Assembly: GCA_017416765.1 (NCBI GenBank)
Contig: JAFQBE010000012.1
Coordinates: 62,001-126,000 of the forward strand
Direction of reading: 5' to 3'
DNA: 64,000 nt
Origin: Clostridia bacterium
GTDB taxonomy: Bacteria > Bacillota > Clostridia > Oscillospirales > Acutalibacteraceae
Below the pieces are notes generated by a model. That model had not been told where the DNA came from. It ran no database searches and saw nothing but the letters and a program-made list of their open reading frames with translations. Numbering within the stretch: position 1 is the stretch's first letter; the number at the start of each line of letters is the position of its first letter. The position numbers and the translations under genes were made by a program. Positions 44,805-53,705 of this stretch are shown here, one piece after another.

Positions 44805-45542
44805 TTATGTAAATGATTTATAAAGCTCGAGTGATTTATACCTGCGCTGTGTGGTAGCAAGCAGGTAACGCTCCGCAATATCGGCAAGCTCCTTAAGTCC
44901 CGCATTTGAAAGCTTGAAAGAAAAAATCTTCTGCGGGTCAGAAAGGCAGATATGCCGCATGGCAGTTACCGTACCGATACCGAGCATATAACTGTGCTGC
45001 GGTTTTGAACATGCGGAACAATAAAGCTGTGAAGCCTCAATATCAAAAAACATTGTATCATCGGCAAATTTTTCACATTCACAGCAGCCTAAAAGGTTGG
45101 GCATATAGCCGGTAAGGCTTAAAATTCGCAGTTCAAAAACCGCCTTCAGCTGATGCACGGGTATTTTGTTATTAGCGAGCATATAAAGTGCATTCAACGC
45201 TAAAGAAAGCAGTTCCGGCGAATCTGCTCCTTCAGGCGAAAGCTCGCATATCAGCTCACAAAAATACATAGCAAGCGAAGTACGGGCAAAATCGTTCCTG
45301 ATACCGAAAAAAACTTCTATCGGTTCAGCTTCGTCTATTGTATATGTATCGCGGTTCATAAAAATTGAAAAACGGGAGTAACCCAAAAGCTGTGTTGCTG
45401 AAAGCGAACGGCTTTTTATGCTCCTTGCACCTCGTACAAACGCTTTAATAACGCCCATATCGCGGGTTAAGACGGTGACGAGGCGGTCCGCCTCACCCGT
45501 CTGCTGTTCCCTTATTATCAATCCGTCCGTATTCAGCCTCAT
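44805..45542 (-). CDS. recO: DNA repair protein RecO
   Basis: A 245-residue RecO: N-terminal OB fold (TDGLIIREQQTGEADRLVTVLTRDMG), helical domain, and a zinc-binding set CCECEKF ... CSAC. It loads RecA on SSB-coated DNA with RecR. The start overlaps the small yqzL gene by 50 bp; GGGAG precedes the ATG. Confidence 0.93.
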   Translation of the reverse strand: MRLNTDGLIIREQQTGEADRLVTVLTRDMGVIKAFVRGARSIKSRSLSATQLLGYSRFSIFMNRDTYTIDEAEPIEVFFGIRNDFARTSLAMYFCELICELSPEGADSPELLSLALNALYMLANNKIPVHQLKAVFELRILSLTGYMPNLLGCCECEKFADDTMFFDIEASQLYCSACSKPQHSYMLGIGTVTAMRHICLSDPQKIFSFKLSNAGLKELADIAERYLLATTQRRYKSLELYKSFT

Positions 45543-45621
45543 TGGCTATCTCCCTGTATTTCAAATAGTCTTCAATTTTGCCGCTCAGGGCAAAAACCTT
45601 CCATGCATCGTTTTTATCCAC
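45493..45621 (-). CDS. yqzL: YqzL family small protein
   Basis: A 42-codon frame starting at GTG 45621, with GGGAG nine bases upstream. The N-terminus (Trp7, then KVFALSGKIEDYLKY) matches the W-x-V-F-x-x-T/S-G-x-I-x-x-Y-L pattern of YqzL, and the position between era and recO is exactly that of yqzL in B. subtilis. Function unknown. It overlaps recO by 50 bp in another frame. Its ribosome binding site lies in the 3' arm of a hairpin. Confidence 0.8.
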   Translation of the reverse strand: MDKNDAWKVFALSGKIEDYLKYREIANEAEYGRIDNKGTADG

Positions 45622-45626
45622 AAAGC

Positions 45627-45662
45627 AAAACTCCCTTCTGATTTTATTCTGTGGGGAGTTTT
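45627..45662 (-). promoter_or_regulatory. Hairpin covering the yqzL ribosome binding site (possible attenuator)
   Basis: Minus strand AAAACTCCC pairs with GGGAGTTTT (nine base pairs, 18-base loop), then GCTTTGTG. The 3' arm contains the GGGAG of yqzL. The short T-rich run after it could also allow partial termination after era. Confidence 0.55.
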
Positions 45663-45691
45663 TCGCATTATTAGTGGAAAAAATTAAATAA

Positions 45692-46585
45692 TTAATCCAA
45701 GCCGAAATTGTGAATAAGTCCCTCTCTGTTGCGCCAATCCTCTTTTACCTTGACCCAGCATTTAAGGTTTACCTTACAATCAAAAAAGCGCTCCATATCT
45801 TCCCTTGCTCTGGTGGAAACGCGCTTGAGCATTGCGCCGCCTTTGCCGATAATTATACCCTTGTGGCTTTCCTTTTCGCAGTAAATAATCGCATCTATAT
45901 CAATAATTTCGGCATCATCACGCTCACGCATTTTTTCAATGCTGACCGCTGTGCCGTGCGGAATTTCCTTATCAAGATTACGAAGCAGCTTTTCGCGTAT
46001 CATTTCAGCAGCAAGCACTCTTTCCGGCTGGTCTGTCAATGTATCCTCCGGGAAGAAATGGTAGCCCGGTTCGGCGAGCTTTTTAAGCTCATCAAGAAGC
46101 GGAATCATATTATCGCCTTTAACGGCTGAAACAGGAACAATTGCCTCAAAATCATAAAGCTTTGAGAACATGAGTATACGCTGCATAAGCTGTTCTTTTT
46201 CAGGTATTGTATCTACCTTATTTATGGCAAGCACCACCCTTGCCTTCTGCTGTGCAAATTTTTTGAGAAGTTCCTCTTCGGTTGCGCGCAGCTCACCCTC
46301 AGGTTCAACAACGAAAAGGCAGGCATCAACACCGGAAATGGTTTCGTCAACAGCCTTTATCATTTTTTCGCCGAGCTTTGTTTTCGGGCGGTGAAAACCG
46401 GGTGTATCGGTAAAAACAAGCTGTGTTTCTTCTTCGGTAAGCACACCCATAATACGGGTACGCGTAGTCTGCGGCTTATCGGAAACAATGGCGATTTTTT
46501 CACCGAGCAAACGGTTGAGAATTGATGATTTACCTACATTCGGACAGCCTACAATAGCAATAAAAGCAGTTTTCTGATTATTCAT
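45692..46585 (-). CDS. era: GTPase Era
   Basis: A 297-residue GTPase: G1 GCPNVGKSS, G3 DTPGF, G4 NKVD, and a C-terminal KH domain with IIGKGGAMLKRVSTRAREDMERFF. Era binds the 3' end of 16S rRNA and aids 30S assembly. It begins five bases after dgkA. Confidence 0.96.
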   Translation of the reverse strand: MNNQKTAFIAIVGCPNVGKSSILNRLLGEKIAIVSDKPQTTRTRIMGVLTEEETQLVFTDTPGFHRPKTKLGEKMIKAVDETISGVDACLFVVEPEGELRATEEELLKKFAQQKARVVLAINKVDTIPEKEQLMQRILMFSKLYDFEAIVPVSAVKGDNMIPLLDELKKLAEPGYHFFPEDTLTDQPERVLAAEMIREKLLRNLDKEIPHGTAVSIEKMRERDDAEIIDIDAIIYCEKESHKGIIIGKGGAMLKRVSTRAREDMERFFDCKVNLKCWVKVKEDWRNREGLIHNFGLD

Positions 46586-46590
46586 AAAAA

Positions 46591-47079
46591 TTATTTTCTC
46601 CTGAGGAATTTCAAATATTTATACGGGCTTACAAACATGAAACAAAGTGCTGCAACAAAGCTTATTAAAAACAGCACAAAGCTTAAAGGATTGGAAACAT
46701 AATATTCAAACATTGCTTTAAAAGCAGCGGGCTGGAACAGAATAATTACACCAACTATAACCGCAAAAATCGCAGCAACAAGTACAGCACCGGCAGCGGT
46801 ATCCTTGGCTATGCGTGCGTTTTCACTTATTTCGCCTTTTGCGGCTGTATCAACAGCACGCTCAACAGCAGTATTGATATATTCTGCCATTATAACAAGC
46901 GCTGCTGCAAGGGCAAGAATTGCAGCCTGAGTTTTAGAAACGGTAAAAAAATCGTACCTCAATAAAAAGAACGCCATATAAAATAGGCAGCATAAATGCA
47001 CACGCATATTGCGCTCGTTCAGCACAGGATAAGCAAGACCTTTAAAAGCATAAACAAAACTTTTTAAAAACGCTTTCAT
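46591..47079 (-). CDS. dgkA: Diacylglycerol/undecaprenol kinase family protein
   Basis: A 162-residue membrane protein with about four hydrophobic segments. The DgkA core NERNMRVHL and EYINTAVERAVD is clear, followed by AKDTAAGAVLVAA. In Firmicutes the homologue phosphorylates undecaprenol. A C-terminal extra helix pair makes it longer than the 120-130 residue norm. Lies between ybeY and era, two bases from ybeY. Confidence 0.9.
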   Translation of the reverse strand: MKAFLKSFVYAFKGLAYPVLNERNMRVHLCCLFYMAFFLLRYDFFTVSKTQAAILALAAALVIMAEYINTAVERAVDTAAKGEISENARIAKDTAAGAVLVAAIFAVIVGVIILFQPAAFKAMFEYYVSNPLSFVLFLISFVAALCFMFVSPYKYLKFLRRK

Positions 47080-47081
47080 TA

Positions 47082-47597
47082 TCAGACCTCATCGTCTTCG
47101 CCTAAATAATAGCTGCTTGTCCTATGTAAACCGAGTTTAATAAGCACTTCTTCTTCTTTTTCACGCATTCTGACCCTTTCAAGTCCGCCGTTGACATGGT
47201 CATAGCCCAACAAATGAAGCATTGAATGAACGGTAAGGAAAGCTACCTCACGCTGTAAGGAATGTTCATAAAGCTCTGCCTGCGCAACAGCATGCTCCAT
47301 GGAAATGACTATATCACCAAGAAGCTTTGCACCCGTTTCGGGGTTAACATCATAAACTCCGTTTTCACCCAAGGGGAAAGAAAGAACATCGGTTGAAGAA
47401 TCAACATTGCGGAAGGTGTTATTAAGTTCGTGAATTCTTTCATCGTCAACAAAAGTTACGCTGATTTCTGCTGAACCTTCAAAGCCTTCGCTGACAAGTA
47501 CAGCCGTACAGCTGCGCCTTATAAGCAGACGCAGACCAGTGGGAATTTTAACCTTTGCCTGTTCATCGGTAATTATTACTTTTATTTTATCTTTCAT
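47082..47597 (-). CDS. ybeY: Endoribonuclease YbeY (rRNA maturation factor)
   Basis: A 171-residue metalloprotein with the zinc motif HSMLHLLGYDH near its C-terminus and NNTFRNVDSSTDVLSFPL. It processes the 16S rRNA 3' end and takes part in ribosome quality control. Overlaps phoH by four bases (ATGA). Confidence 0.95.
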   Translation of the reverse strand: MKDKIKVIITDEQAKVKIPTGLRLLIRRSCTAVLVSEGFEGSAEISVTFVDDERIHELNNTFRNVDSSTDVLSFPLGENGVYDVNPETGAKLLGDIVISMEHAVAQAELYEHSLQREVAFLTVHSMLHLLGYDHVNGGLERVRMREKEEEVLIKLGLHRTSSYYLGEDDEV

Positions 47598-48577
47598 TGG
47601 TGTTTACCCCCGTTAATATTCTTTTTGCGTTCTTCATACTTTGCATAAGCTTTAACTATATCCTGCACAAGTCTGTGACGGACAACATCTTTATCATTAA
47701 ATGTAATAGCTTCAATATCGTCAATATTTTTGAGTATTTTAATAACTTCAACAAGACCCGATTTTTTGCCGTCGGGCAGGTCAATCTGCGTAACATCACC
47801 GGTAATAACCATTTTTGAATTAAAACCAAGACGGGTAAGGAACATTTTCATCTGTTCAGGTGTTGTATTCTGCGCTTCATCAAGGATAACAAAGCTGTCA
47901 TCAAGCGTTCTGCCGCGCATATATGCAAGCGGCGCAACCTCAATACTGCCGCGTTCCTGATACTTCTGAAAGTTTTCCGCACCGAGCATATCGAAAAGCG
48001 CATCATACAGCGGACGCAGATAAGGGTCTACCTTCTGCTGTAAATCACCGGGCAGGAAGCCGAGCTTTTCACCCGCTTCAACGGCAGGTCTGGTCAGAAT
48101 AATACGGTTTACCTCCTTTGCACGGAAGGCATTCACCGCCATTGCAACCGCAAGGTAGGTTTTACCCGTACCTGCAGGACCGACACCGAACACAATGGTA
48201 TTATTTTTAATTGCTTCAATATAATTCTTCTGACCGAGTGTTTTGGGTTTGACAGGCTTGCCGCGTGAAGTGATACACACGCAGTCGTTACCCATTGTTG
48301 AAATCTGGCTTTCGTTGCCTTCACCTACAAGGGTCATAACATAGCGCACATTCTGCTCTGTCAATGCTTCACCTTTATTAATGAGAGCAAGCAAGCCGTT
48401 TATTGCACGCACAGCCTTTGAAACATTTTCCGCATCACCGGTCACTTTAAGGTCTGAACCGCGTGAAACAACCGAAACAGAATACTCTTTTTCAATGTTT
48501 CTGATATTTTCATCAAAGCTGCCGAAAAGGCTTACAGCATGCTCCATTCTGTCAATACTGATAATCTGTTCAAACAA
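47594..48577 (-). CDS. phoH: PhoH family ATPase
   Basis: A 327-residue PhoH-like protein: N-terminal KH-like segment, Walker A GVGPAGTGKTYLAVA, Walker B SFVILDEAQNTTPEQM and MVITGDVTQIDLP. Likely an RNA-associated ATPase or helicase-like factor, paired with YbeY. The start is a TTG with AGGAG eight bases before it. First gene of the operon to recO. Confidence 0.93.
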   Translation of the reverse strand: MFEQIISIDRMEHAVSLFGSFDENIRNIEKEYSVSVVSRGSDLKVTGDAENVSKAVRAINGLLALINKGEALTEQNVRYVMTLVGEGNESQISTMGNDCVCITSRGKPVKPKTLGQKNYIEAIKNNTIVFGVGPAGTGKTYLAVAMAVNAFRAKEVNRIILTRPAVEAGEKLGFLPGDLQQKVDPYLRPLYDALFDMLGAENFQKYQERGSIEVAPLAYMRGRTLDDSFVILDEAQNTTPEQMKMFLTRLGFNSKMVITGDVTQIDLPDGKKSGLVEVIKILKNIDDIEAITFNDKDVVRHRLVQDIVKAYAKYEERKKNINGGKHQ

Positions 48578-48615
48578 TTGAATTCTCCTAACCCAAAAAC
48601 AGCAATTTTTATAGA

Positions 48616-48644
48616 ATTATATCACAAATTTTGTTTAATGTCAC
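48616..48644 (-). promoter_or_regulatory. SigA promoter of the phoH-ybeY-dgkA-era operon
   Basis: Minus strand GTGACA (48639-48644), 17-base spacer, TATAAT (48616-48621). Confidence 0.7.
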
Positions 48645-48712
48645 TAGTTTTTTGCAAATATTTATACTGAATGCATTATTATGATTAACTTAATTTGTAA
48701 TAACATTCGCAC

Positions 48713-48741
48713 TTGACTTTATATAATAAAAGTTGTAAATT
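48713..48741 (+). promoter_or_regulatory. Possible promoter of the DUF1015-obgE operon
   Basis: TTGACT (48713-48718), 17-base spacer, TAAATT (48736-48741). A consensus TATAAT at 48744-48749 lies 25 bases from this -35, so which -10 is used is unclear. Confidence 0.4.
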
Positions 48742-48777
48742 TATATAATGTAGTATTATGTAAGGAGATATTCGTTT

Positions 48778-50019
48778 ATGGCTTATTTTAAACCTTTCAA
48801 GGCTGTACGCCCCAATAAAGAATATGCAGATAAAGTTGCGGCGCTTCCCTACGATGTTATGAACAGCGAAGAAGCACGCGAAATGGTTGAAGGCAATCCT
48901 TATTCCTTCCTTCATGTTGACAAGGCAGAAATCGACCTGCCCAAGGACACATACCTTTACGACAAGGTCGTTTACGAAAAGGCTGCCGAAAACCTTAAAA
49001 AGCTTGTTGATGACGGAATATGCAAAAAAGAAGAAAAAGAATGCTTCTTTATTTACCGCCAGATTATGAACGGCAGAAGTCAGACCGGTCTTGTGGGCTG
49101 CGCATCAATTGATGATTATATCAACAACATCATCAAAAAGCATGAGCTTACACGCGCCGACAAAGAGCAGGACAGAATCAACCATGTTGATAACTGCAAC
49201 GCAAATACAGGACCGATTTTCTTAACCTATAAAAACGGCGATGCTGTTAAAAAGATAATAGCTGACTGGCAGGAAAGCCACGCACCCGAATACGATTTTG
49301 TTGCAGACGGCGTTGCACAGACAGTATGGGTAATTGACGATTCTGCTGTTAATGAAGCAATAGCTGAAGAATTTGACGCTATTGATTATCTTTACATTGC
49401 TGACGGTCATCACCGCTGTGCATCTGCAGTTAAGGTAGGCTTAAAGCGCAGAGAAGCTAACCCAGGTTTCACAGGTGAAGAGGAATTCAACCGTTTCCTT
49501 GCAGTTTCATTCCCTGCCGATGAGCTTGAAATTATGGATTACAACCGCGTTATCCGCGATACCAAGGGCATGAGTCGCGACCAGTTTCTGACTGCAATCA
49601 GCACAAGTTTCACCTTTGAGGTTGCAAAAACATCCCCCTACAAGCCTGAAGAAAAGCACACCTTCGGCTTATATATTGACGGCACATGGTATAAGCTTAC
49701 CGCTAAAGAAGGCACATTTGACCCGAATGACCCTGTTTCACAGCTTGATGTTTCAATTCTGCAGAACAACCTTATTTCCCCCATTCTCGGCATTGATGAC
49801 CCGAGAACTGACAAAAGAATTGATTTTGTCGGCGGTATCAGAGGTCTTGAAGAGCTTGAAAGAAGAGCAAACACCGATATGGCACTTGCTTTTTCTATGT
49901 ATCCGACAACGCTTGACGATCTTATGGCAATAGCAGATGCTGACCTTATTATGCCGCCCAAATCAACATGGTTTGAGCCAAAACTTCTCAGCGGACTTTT
50001 CATACACGAACTTTCATAA
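48778..50019 (+). CDS. DUF1015 family protein
   Basis: A 413-residue DUF1015 protein: KPFKAVRPNKEYADKVAALPYDVM at the N-terminus, then HVDNCNANTGPIFLTY and YIADGHHRCASAV, all family signatures. In clostridia it is often near serine/D-3-phosphoglycerate genes, and the nearby hydroxyacid dehydrogenase (5.9 kb away) may be related; function unproven. AAGGAG precedes the ATG. It starts the obgE-containing transcript. Confidence 0.87.
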   Translation: MAYFKPFKAVRPNKEYADKVAALPYDVMNSEEAREMVEGNPYSFLHVDKAEIDLPKDTYLYDKVVYEKAAENLKKLVDDGICKKEEKECFFIYRQIMNGRSQTGLVGCASIDDYINNIIKKHELTRADKEQDRINHVDNCNANTGPIFLTYKNGDAVKKIIADWQESHAPEYDFVADGVAQTVWVIDDSAVNEAIAEEFDAIDYLYIADGHHRCASAVKVGLKRREANPGFTGEEEFNRFLAVSFPADELEIMDYNRVIRDTKGMSRDQFLTAISTSFTFEVAKTSPYKPEEKHTFGLYIDGTWYKLTAKEGTFDPNDPVSQLDVSILQNNLISPILGIDDPRTDKRIDFVGGIRGLEELERRANTDMALAFSMYPTTLDDLMAIADADLIMPPKSTWFEPKLLSGLFIHELS

Positions 50020-50037
50020 GAAAGGTAAATAATCACA

Positions 50038-51309
50038 ATGTTTGTAGATATAGCAAAAATTACAATCAAAGCCGGTAAAGGCGGCGACGGCTGTGTAGCC
50101 TTCCACCGCGAAAAATATATTGCTTCCGGCGGTCCTGACGGCGGCGACGGCGGCAAGGGCGGCGACATAGTTTTTCAGGTGGATACCAACCTTTCTACCC
50201 TTGCCGATTTCCGCTACAAGCGCAAATACACTGCCCCAAACGGCGGCAACGGACAATCCGGCAGAAAGAACGGAAAAAAAGGTGAAGACCTTATAATTAA
50301 AGTACCGCTCGGTACGGTAATACGTGAAGTTAAAACAGGAAAGGTTATGGCTGACCTTTCCGACGATAAGCCCTTTGTAGCTGCAAAAGGCGGCAGAGGC
50401 GGTTGGGGCAACCCCCACTTTGCAACCCCCACAAGGCAGGCTCCCCGCTTTGCAAAGCCCGGCACACCCGGCGAAGAATGGGAAGTTTCGCTTGAGCTTA
50501 AACTTATAGCTGATGTCGGTCTGCTCGGCTTCCCGAATGTAGGTAAATCAAGCTTTATTTCAGTTGTCAGCGAAGCAAAGCCCATAGTTGCCGACTACCA
50601 TTTTACAACACTTACACCCGTACTCGGTGTTGTACGCATGGGTGAAGGTAATTCATTTGTTATTGCCGACATACCCGGACTTATTGAGGGCGCAAGTGAA
50701 GGTATAGGCTTAGGTCACGAATTCCTGCGCCATGTTGAGCGCTGCCGTATGCTTGTGCATATACTTGACGCCGCAGGCAGTGAAGCAAGAGACCCGATAG
50801 AAGATTTTGAAAAAATCAACCTTGAACTCAAAAAATTCAACAGCGAGCTTGCTGAAAGAGAGCAGATAGTTGTTGCAAACAAAATAGACCTTGCAACCGA
50901 TGAACAGCTTGAAAGACTTGAAAACTATATGGCTGAACACGGCTATCCTTTCTACAAAATGTGCGCCCCCATTACGGAAGGCACACAGGAGGTTATAAAC
51001 GCCGTAGCAGCAAAGCTTTCAACACTTCCGCCCGTTGTTCGTTTTGAAAGCGAAGAAATCAAGACAACCGACCTTCTGCCGCAATCAGGCGAAAACTTCA
51101 CTGTCAGATGTGAAGACGATGTATATTTTGTTGAAGGTGACTGGCTGCTGCGTATTTTGCAGCGTACCGACCTCGATGATTACGAATCGCTTCAGTATTT
51201 CCAGCGAGTGCTTGAAACAAGCGGCATACTTGACCGCCTTGTAGAAATGGGCATAAATGAAGGCGACAGCGTTGTCATATACGATTTTGAATTTGATTAT
51301 GTACCGTAA
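50038..51309 (+). CDS. obgE: GTPase Obg/CgtA
   Basis: A 423-residue GTPase: glycine-rich Obg fold (KAGKGGDGCVAFHREKY), G domain with G1 GFPNVGKSS, G3 DIPGL, G4 NKID, and a C-terminal OCT domain (about 340-423). Takes part in 50S assembly and the stringent/stress response. In B. subtilis Obg is also needed for the sporulation switch. 18 bp after the DUF1015 gene. Confidence 0.96.
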   Translation: MFVDIAKITIKAGKGGDGCVAFHREKYIASGGPDGGDGGKGGDIVFQVDTNLSTLADFRYKRKYTAPNGGNGQSGRKNGKKGEDLIIKVPLGTVIREVKTGKVMADLSDDKPFVAAKGGRGGWGNPHFATPTRQAPRFAKPGTPGEEWEVSLELKLIADVGLLGFPNVGKSSFISVVSEAKPIVADYHFTTLTPVLGVVRMGEGNSFVIADIPGLIEGASEGIGLGHEFLRHVERCRMLVHILDAAGSEARDPIEDFEKINLELKKFNSELAEREQIVVANKIDLATDEQLERLENYMAEHGYPFYKMCAPITEGTQEVINAVAAKLSTLPPVVRFESEEIKTTDLLPQSGENFTVRCEDDVYFVEGDWLLRILQRTDLDDYESLQYFQRVLETSGILDRLVEMGINEGDSVVIYDFEFDYVP

Positions 51310-51321
51310 CGGAGTATTAAA

Positions 51322-51735
51322 TTGGAAAAGCTCATAAACCACGAAAAATATTCCTCAAACAAATTAAACCCGATATCTTTGGCTTTTCTCGGCGATGCAG
51401 TTTACGAAATACTTGTGCGTGAACGCCTCGCACTACAGGGTGACAGACCGCCTGAACAGCTGCACAGGCTTGCTGTAGGCTTTGTCAGCGCACACGCACA
51501 GTACACCGCAGTACAGAAAATATTGCCATACCTCACGGAAGAAGAAAATGCGGCATTCAAGCGCGGCAGAAACGCCAAGGTATCGCACATACCAAAAGGT
51601 GCATCTCCTGCCGAATATCATGCGGCAACGGGTTTTGAAGCTCTGTTCGGCCACCTTTATCTGACAGGACAGGCTGACAGAATGCGTGAACTGTTCAAAA
51701 TTATTTGCGAAGGTGAAAGCAATGAAAAAAACTAA
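51322..51735 (+). CDS. mrnC: Mini-ribonuclease III
   Basis: A 137-residue RNase III catalytic domain without a double-stranded RNA-binding domain: LAFLGDAVYEILVRERL and KVSHIPKGASPAEYHAATGFEALFGHLYLTG. MrnC matures 23S rRNA ends. The start is TTG with GGAG seven bases ahead. Confidence 0.93.
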   Translation: MEKLINHEKYSSNKLNPISLAFLGDAVYEILVRERLALQGDRPPEQLHRLAVGFVSAHAQYTAVQKILPYLTEEENAAFKRGRNAKVSHIPKGASPAEYHAATGFEALFGHLYLTGQADRMRELFKIICEGESNEKN

Positions 51736-52612
51736 AACATATTCACCTAAAGTAAAAAAGATTATCAGCCTGGCAGTTGATAATTTTTTCTGGATTCTCG
51801 GCTGTGTACTTTACGCATCCGCCATTAACTTTTTCAACGTACCCAACAACATTGCTCAGGGCGGTTTTGCAGGTCTTGCCATAGTTATCAACTACCTTAC
51901 CGATTTACCCGTAGGTGCCGTAAACTTTGCACTTAATGTGCCTGTGCTTTTGCTTGCATGGAAATTTATAGGCAAAAAATTTGTTGCCAAAACAGTATGG
52001 GTTACGGCTATTCTTTCCGCATCAATTGATATAATTGATGCCTATATCCCCTATGAATACACCGGTGACAAGCTGCTTGCAACAATTTTCAGCGGTGTAC
52101 TGCTCGGTGCTGGTGTTGCAATTGTTGCTTCACGCGGAGCAACTACAGGCGGCACAGATGTACTGAGTAAATTACTCCGCATACCGTTTCCCCATTTTTC
52201 GTACGGTAAGCTTGTTATGTTCAGCGACCTTGTGGTTATAGCTGTATCCGCTATCGTATTCGGAAGCATTGAAAGTGCGCTTTATGCCGGAATAGTAATA
52301 TTCGTAAGCTCACGCGTTATTGATTACATTCTTTACGGCATGGGCAAGAGCAAAATGCTTATGGTTATCACAGAAAAATCAGAAGAAATATCGCAGGCAA
52401 TTGTTACCCAATCACCCCGAGGTGTCAGCATTGTACCCGTAACAGGTGCATACTCGGGCGAAAGCAAAAACATGCTTGTGTGCGTTTTGAGAAGCAATGA
52501 AGTTTCATCTGTAATCAAGCTGATAAAATCAATAGACCCGAACACATTTACTATAATAACCGAAGCTAACGAAATAATCGGTAAAGGATTCAAGGCAAGC
52601 TATAATGAATAA
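51722..52612 (+). CDS. YitT family membrane protein
   Basis: About 296 residues: five or so transmembrane helices (NNIAQGGFAGLAIVINYLTDLPVGAVNFALNVPV is the family core) and a C-terminal DUF2179 domain (RGVSIVPVTGAYSGESKNMLVCVL). Function unknown. The ATG at 51722 follows GAAGGTGAAAGC and overlaps mrnC by 14 bp; an earlier in-frame ATG at 51686 is deeper inside mrnC. Confidence 0.88.
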   Translation: MKKTKTYSPKVKKIISLAVDNFFWILGCVLYASAINFFNVPNNIAQGGFAGLAIVINYLTDLPVGAVNFALNVPVLLLAWKFIGKKFVAKTVWVTAILSASIDIIDAYIPYEYTGDKLLATIFSGVLLGAGVAIVASRGATTGGTDVLSKLLRIPFPHFSYGKLVMFSDLVVIAVSAIVFGSIESALYAGIVIFVSSRVIDYILYGMGKSKMLMVITEKSEEISQAIVTQSPRGVSIVPVTGAYSGESKNMLVCVLRSNEVSSVIKLIKSIDPNTFTIITEANEIIGKGFKASYNE

Positions 52613-53705
52613 TAATGTTATTAATTCTGACAAATTACATTCAAACCATCGTTTACCCTGGATAGATGTTGCCAAGAGTTTTTCAAGCATTTTAGTTGTT
52701 ATGACTCATATACTTGATTACTGTCATTTACAAATTGTAATTTCGTTTTGTCTACCTGCTTTTTTTATGTTTTCAGGATTATGCTTTTCAAGTAAAATCA
52801 GTTTCTTTGATTTTTTAAAGAAAAAGTTTCGTCAGATTATGATACCGTATTACATATGGGGACTGATAGCAATTTTTGTTTATCAAGTATTAGGTCGGTT
52901 TGTCACCCAAAACGATATAATCCCATTTTACCAATGTATAATCGGCTTATTATCTGGAACTGCTAAAAGTGGATATATGCAGTTCAATCTGCACCTCTGG
53001 TTCCTGCCGGTGTTATTTGTAATGCAACTGATATTTTATCCTATATGCAAAACAATACAAAAAAAAGATAATAAAAAGCGTTTACTTTTATCTGTTACAG
53101 CAACAGTTTTATTAACTGTATTATCTGTTACTTTAATTACTTTAAATCCTAACATTGTTTTACCGTTAGGGATAATAACAGCATTAAAACTTATACCCTT
53201 TTTCTCTCTGGGTTATGTCATACAACACACGGCTTTATATACATATAAGTATGATAATACACCGAAAAGCAAAGTGATTTTGATATTGATATTGCTTGTA
53301 TCATTACCCTTATTGGTTTTCCTTTCATTAAAGCATTATTCATTTTTAGGAATCAGAATAAATTACTCAAGAGATATTTTAGGAAATATACCGCTGTTTT
53401 TTGCCTCATCACTTTGCTGTATATTACTTTTTATTGTATTGTCTTTTCTATTTCAAAAAAGCAAAATACTTATATATATCGGACAAAAAAGTCTACCATT
53501 GCTGCTTATGCAAAAATACCCTATAATTCTTTTTAAAAATATTATCCCTTTTACATCGCTATATATTAAACAAAATAATATATTAGTTGTAGTGTTAGTT
53601 ACCATAATAGTAATAAGTCTTTGTCTGTTAGTTGATTGGATAATAGTAAAATACTTTCCTTGGCTATACGGTATAAAGAACAAAAGGAGAACAAAAAATG
53701 CATAA
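52605..53705 (+). CDS. Acyltransferase 3 family membrane protein
   Basis: A 366-residue protein with about ten transmembrane helices. It starts with the family motif RLPWIDVAKSFSSILVVMTHI (Asp and His) and has SFCLPAFFMFSGLCFSSK. Such proteins O-acetylate sugars of surface polysaccharides. Its base composition is far more AT-rich than the genes on either side and codon choice leans to A/T, suggesting later acquisition. It overlaps yitT by eight bases and the next gene by eight bases. Confidence 0.82.
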   Translation: MNNNVINSDKLHSNHRLPWIDVAKSFSSILVVMTHILDYCHLQIVISFCLPAFFMFSGLCFSSKISFFDFLKKKFRQIMIPYYIWGLIAIFVYQVLGRFVTQNDIIPFYQCIIGLLSGTAKSGYMQFNLHLWFLPVLFVMQLIFYPICKTIQKKDNKKRLLLSVTATVLLTVLSVTLITLNPNIVLPLGIITALKLIPFFSLGYVIQHTALYTYKYDNTPKSKVILILILLVSLPLLVFLSLKHYSFLGIRINYSRDILGNIPLFFASSLCCILLFIVLSFLFQKSKILIYIGQKSLPLLLMQKYPIILFKNIIPFTSLYIKQNNILVVVLVTIIVISLCLLVDWIIVKYFPWLYGIKNKRRTKNA

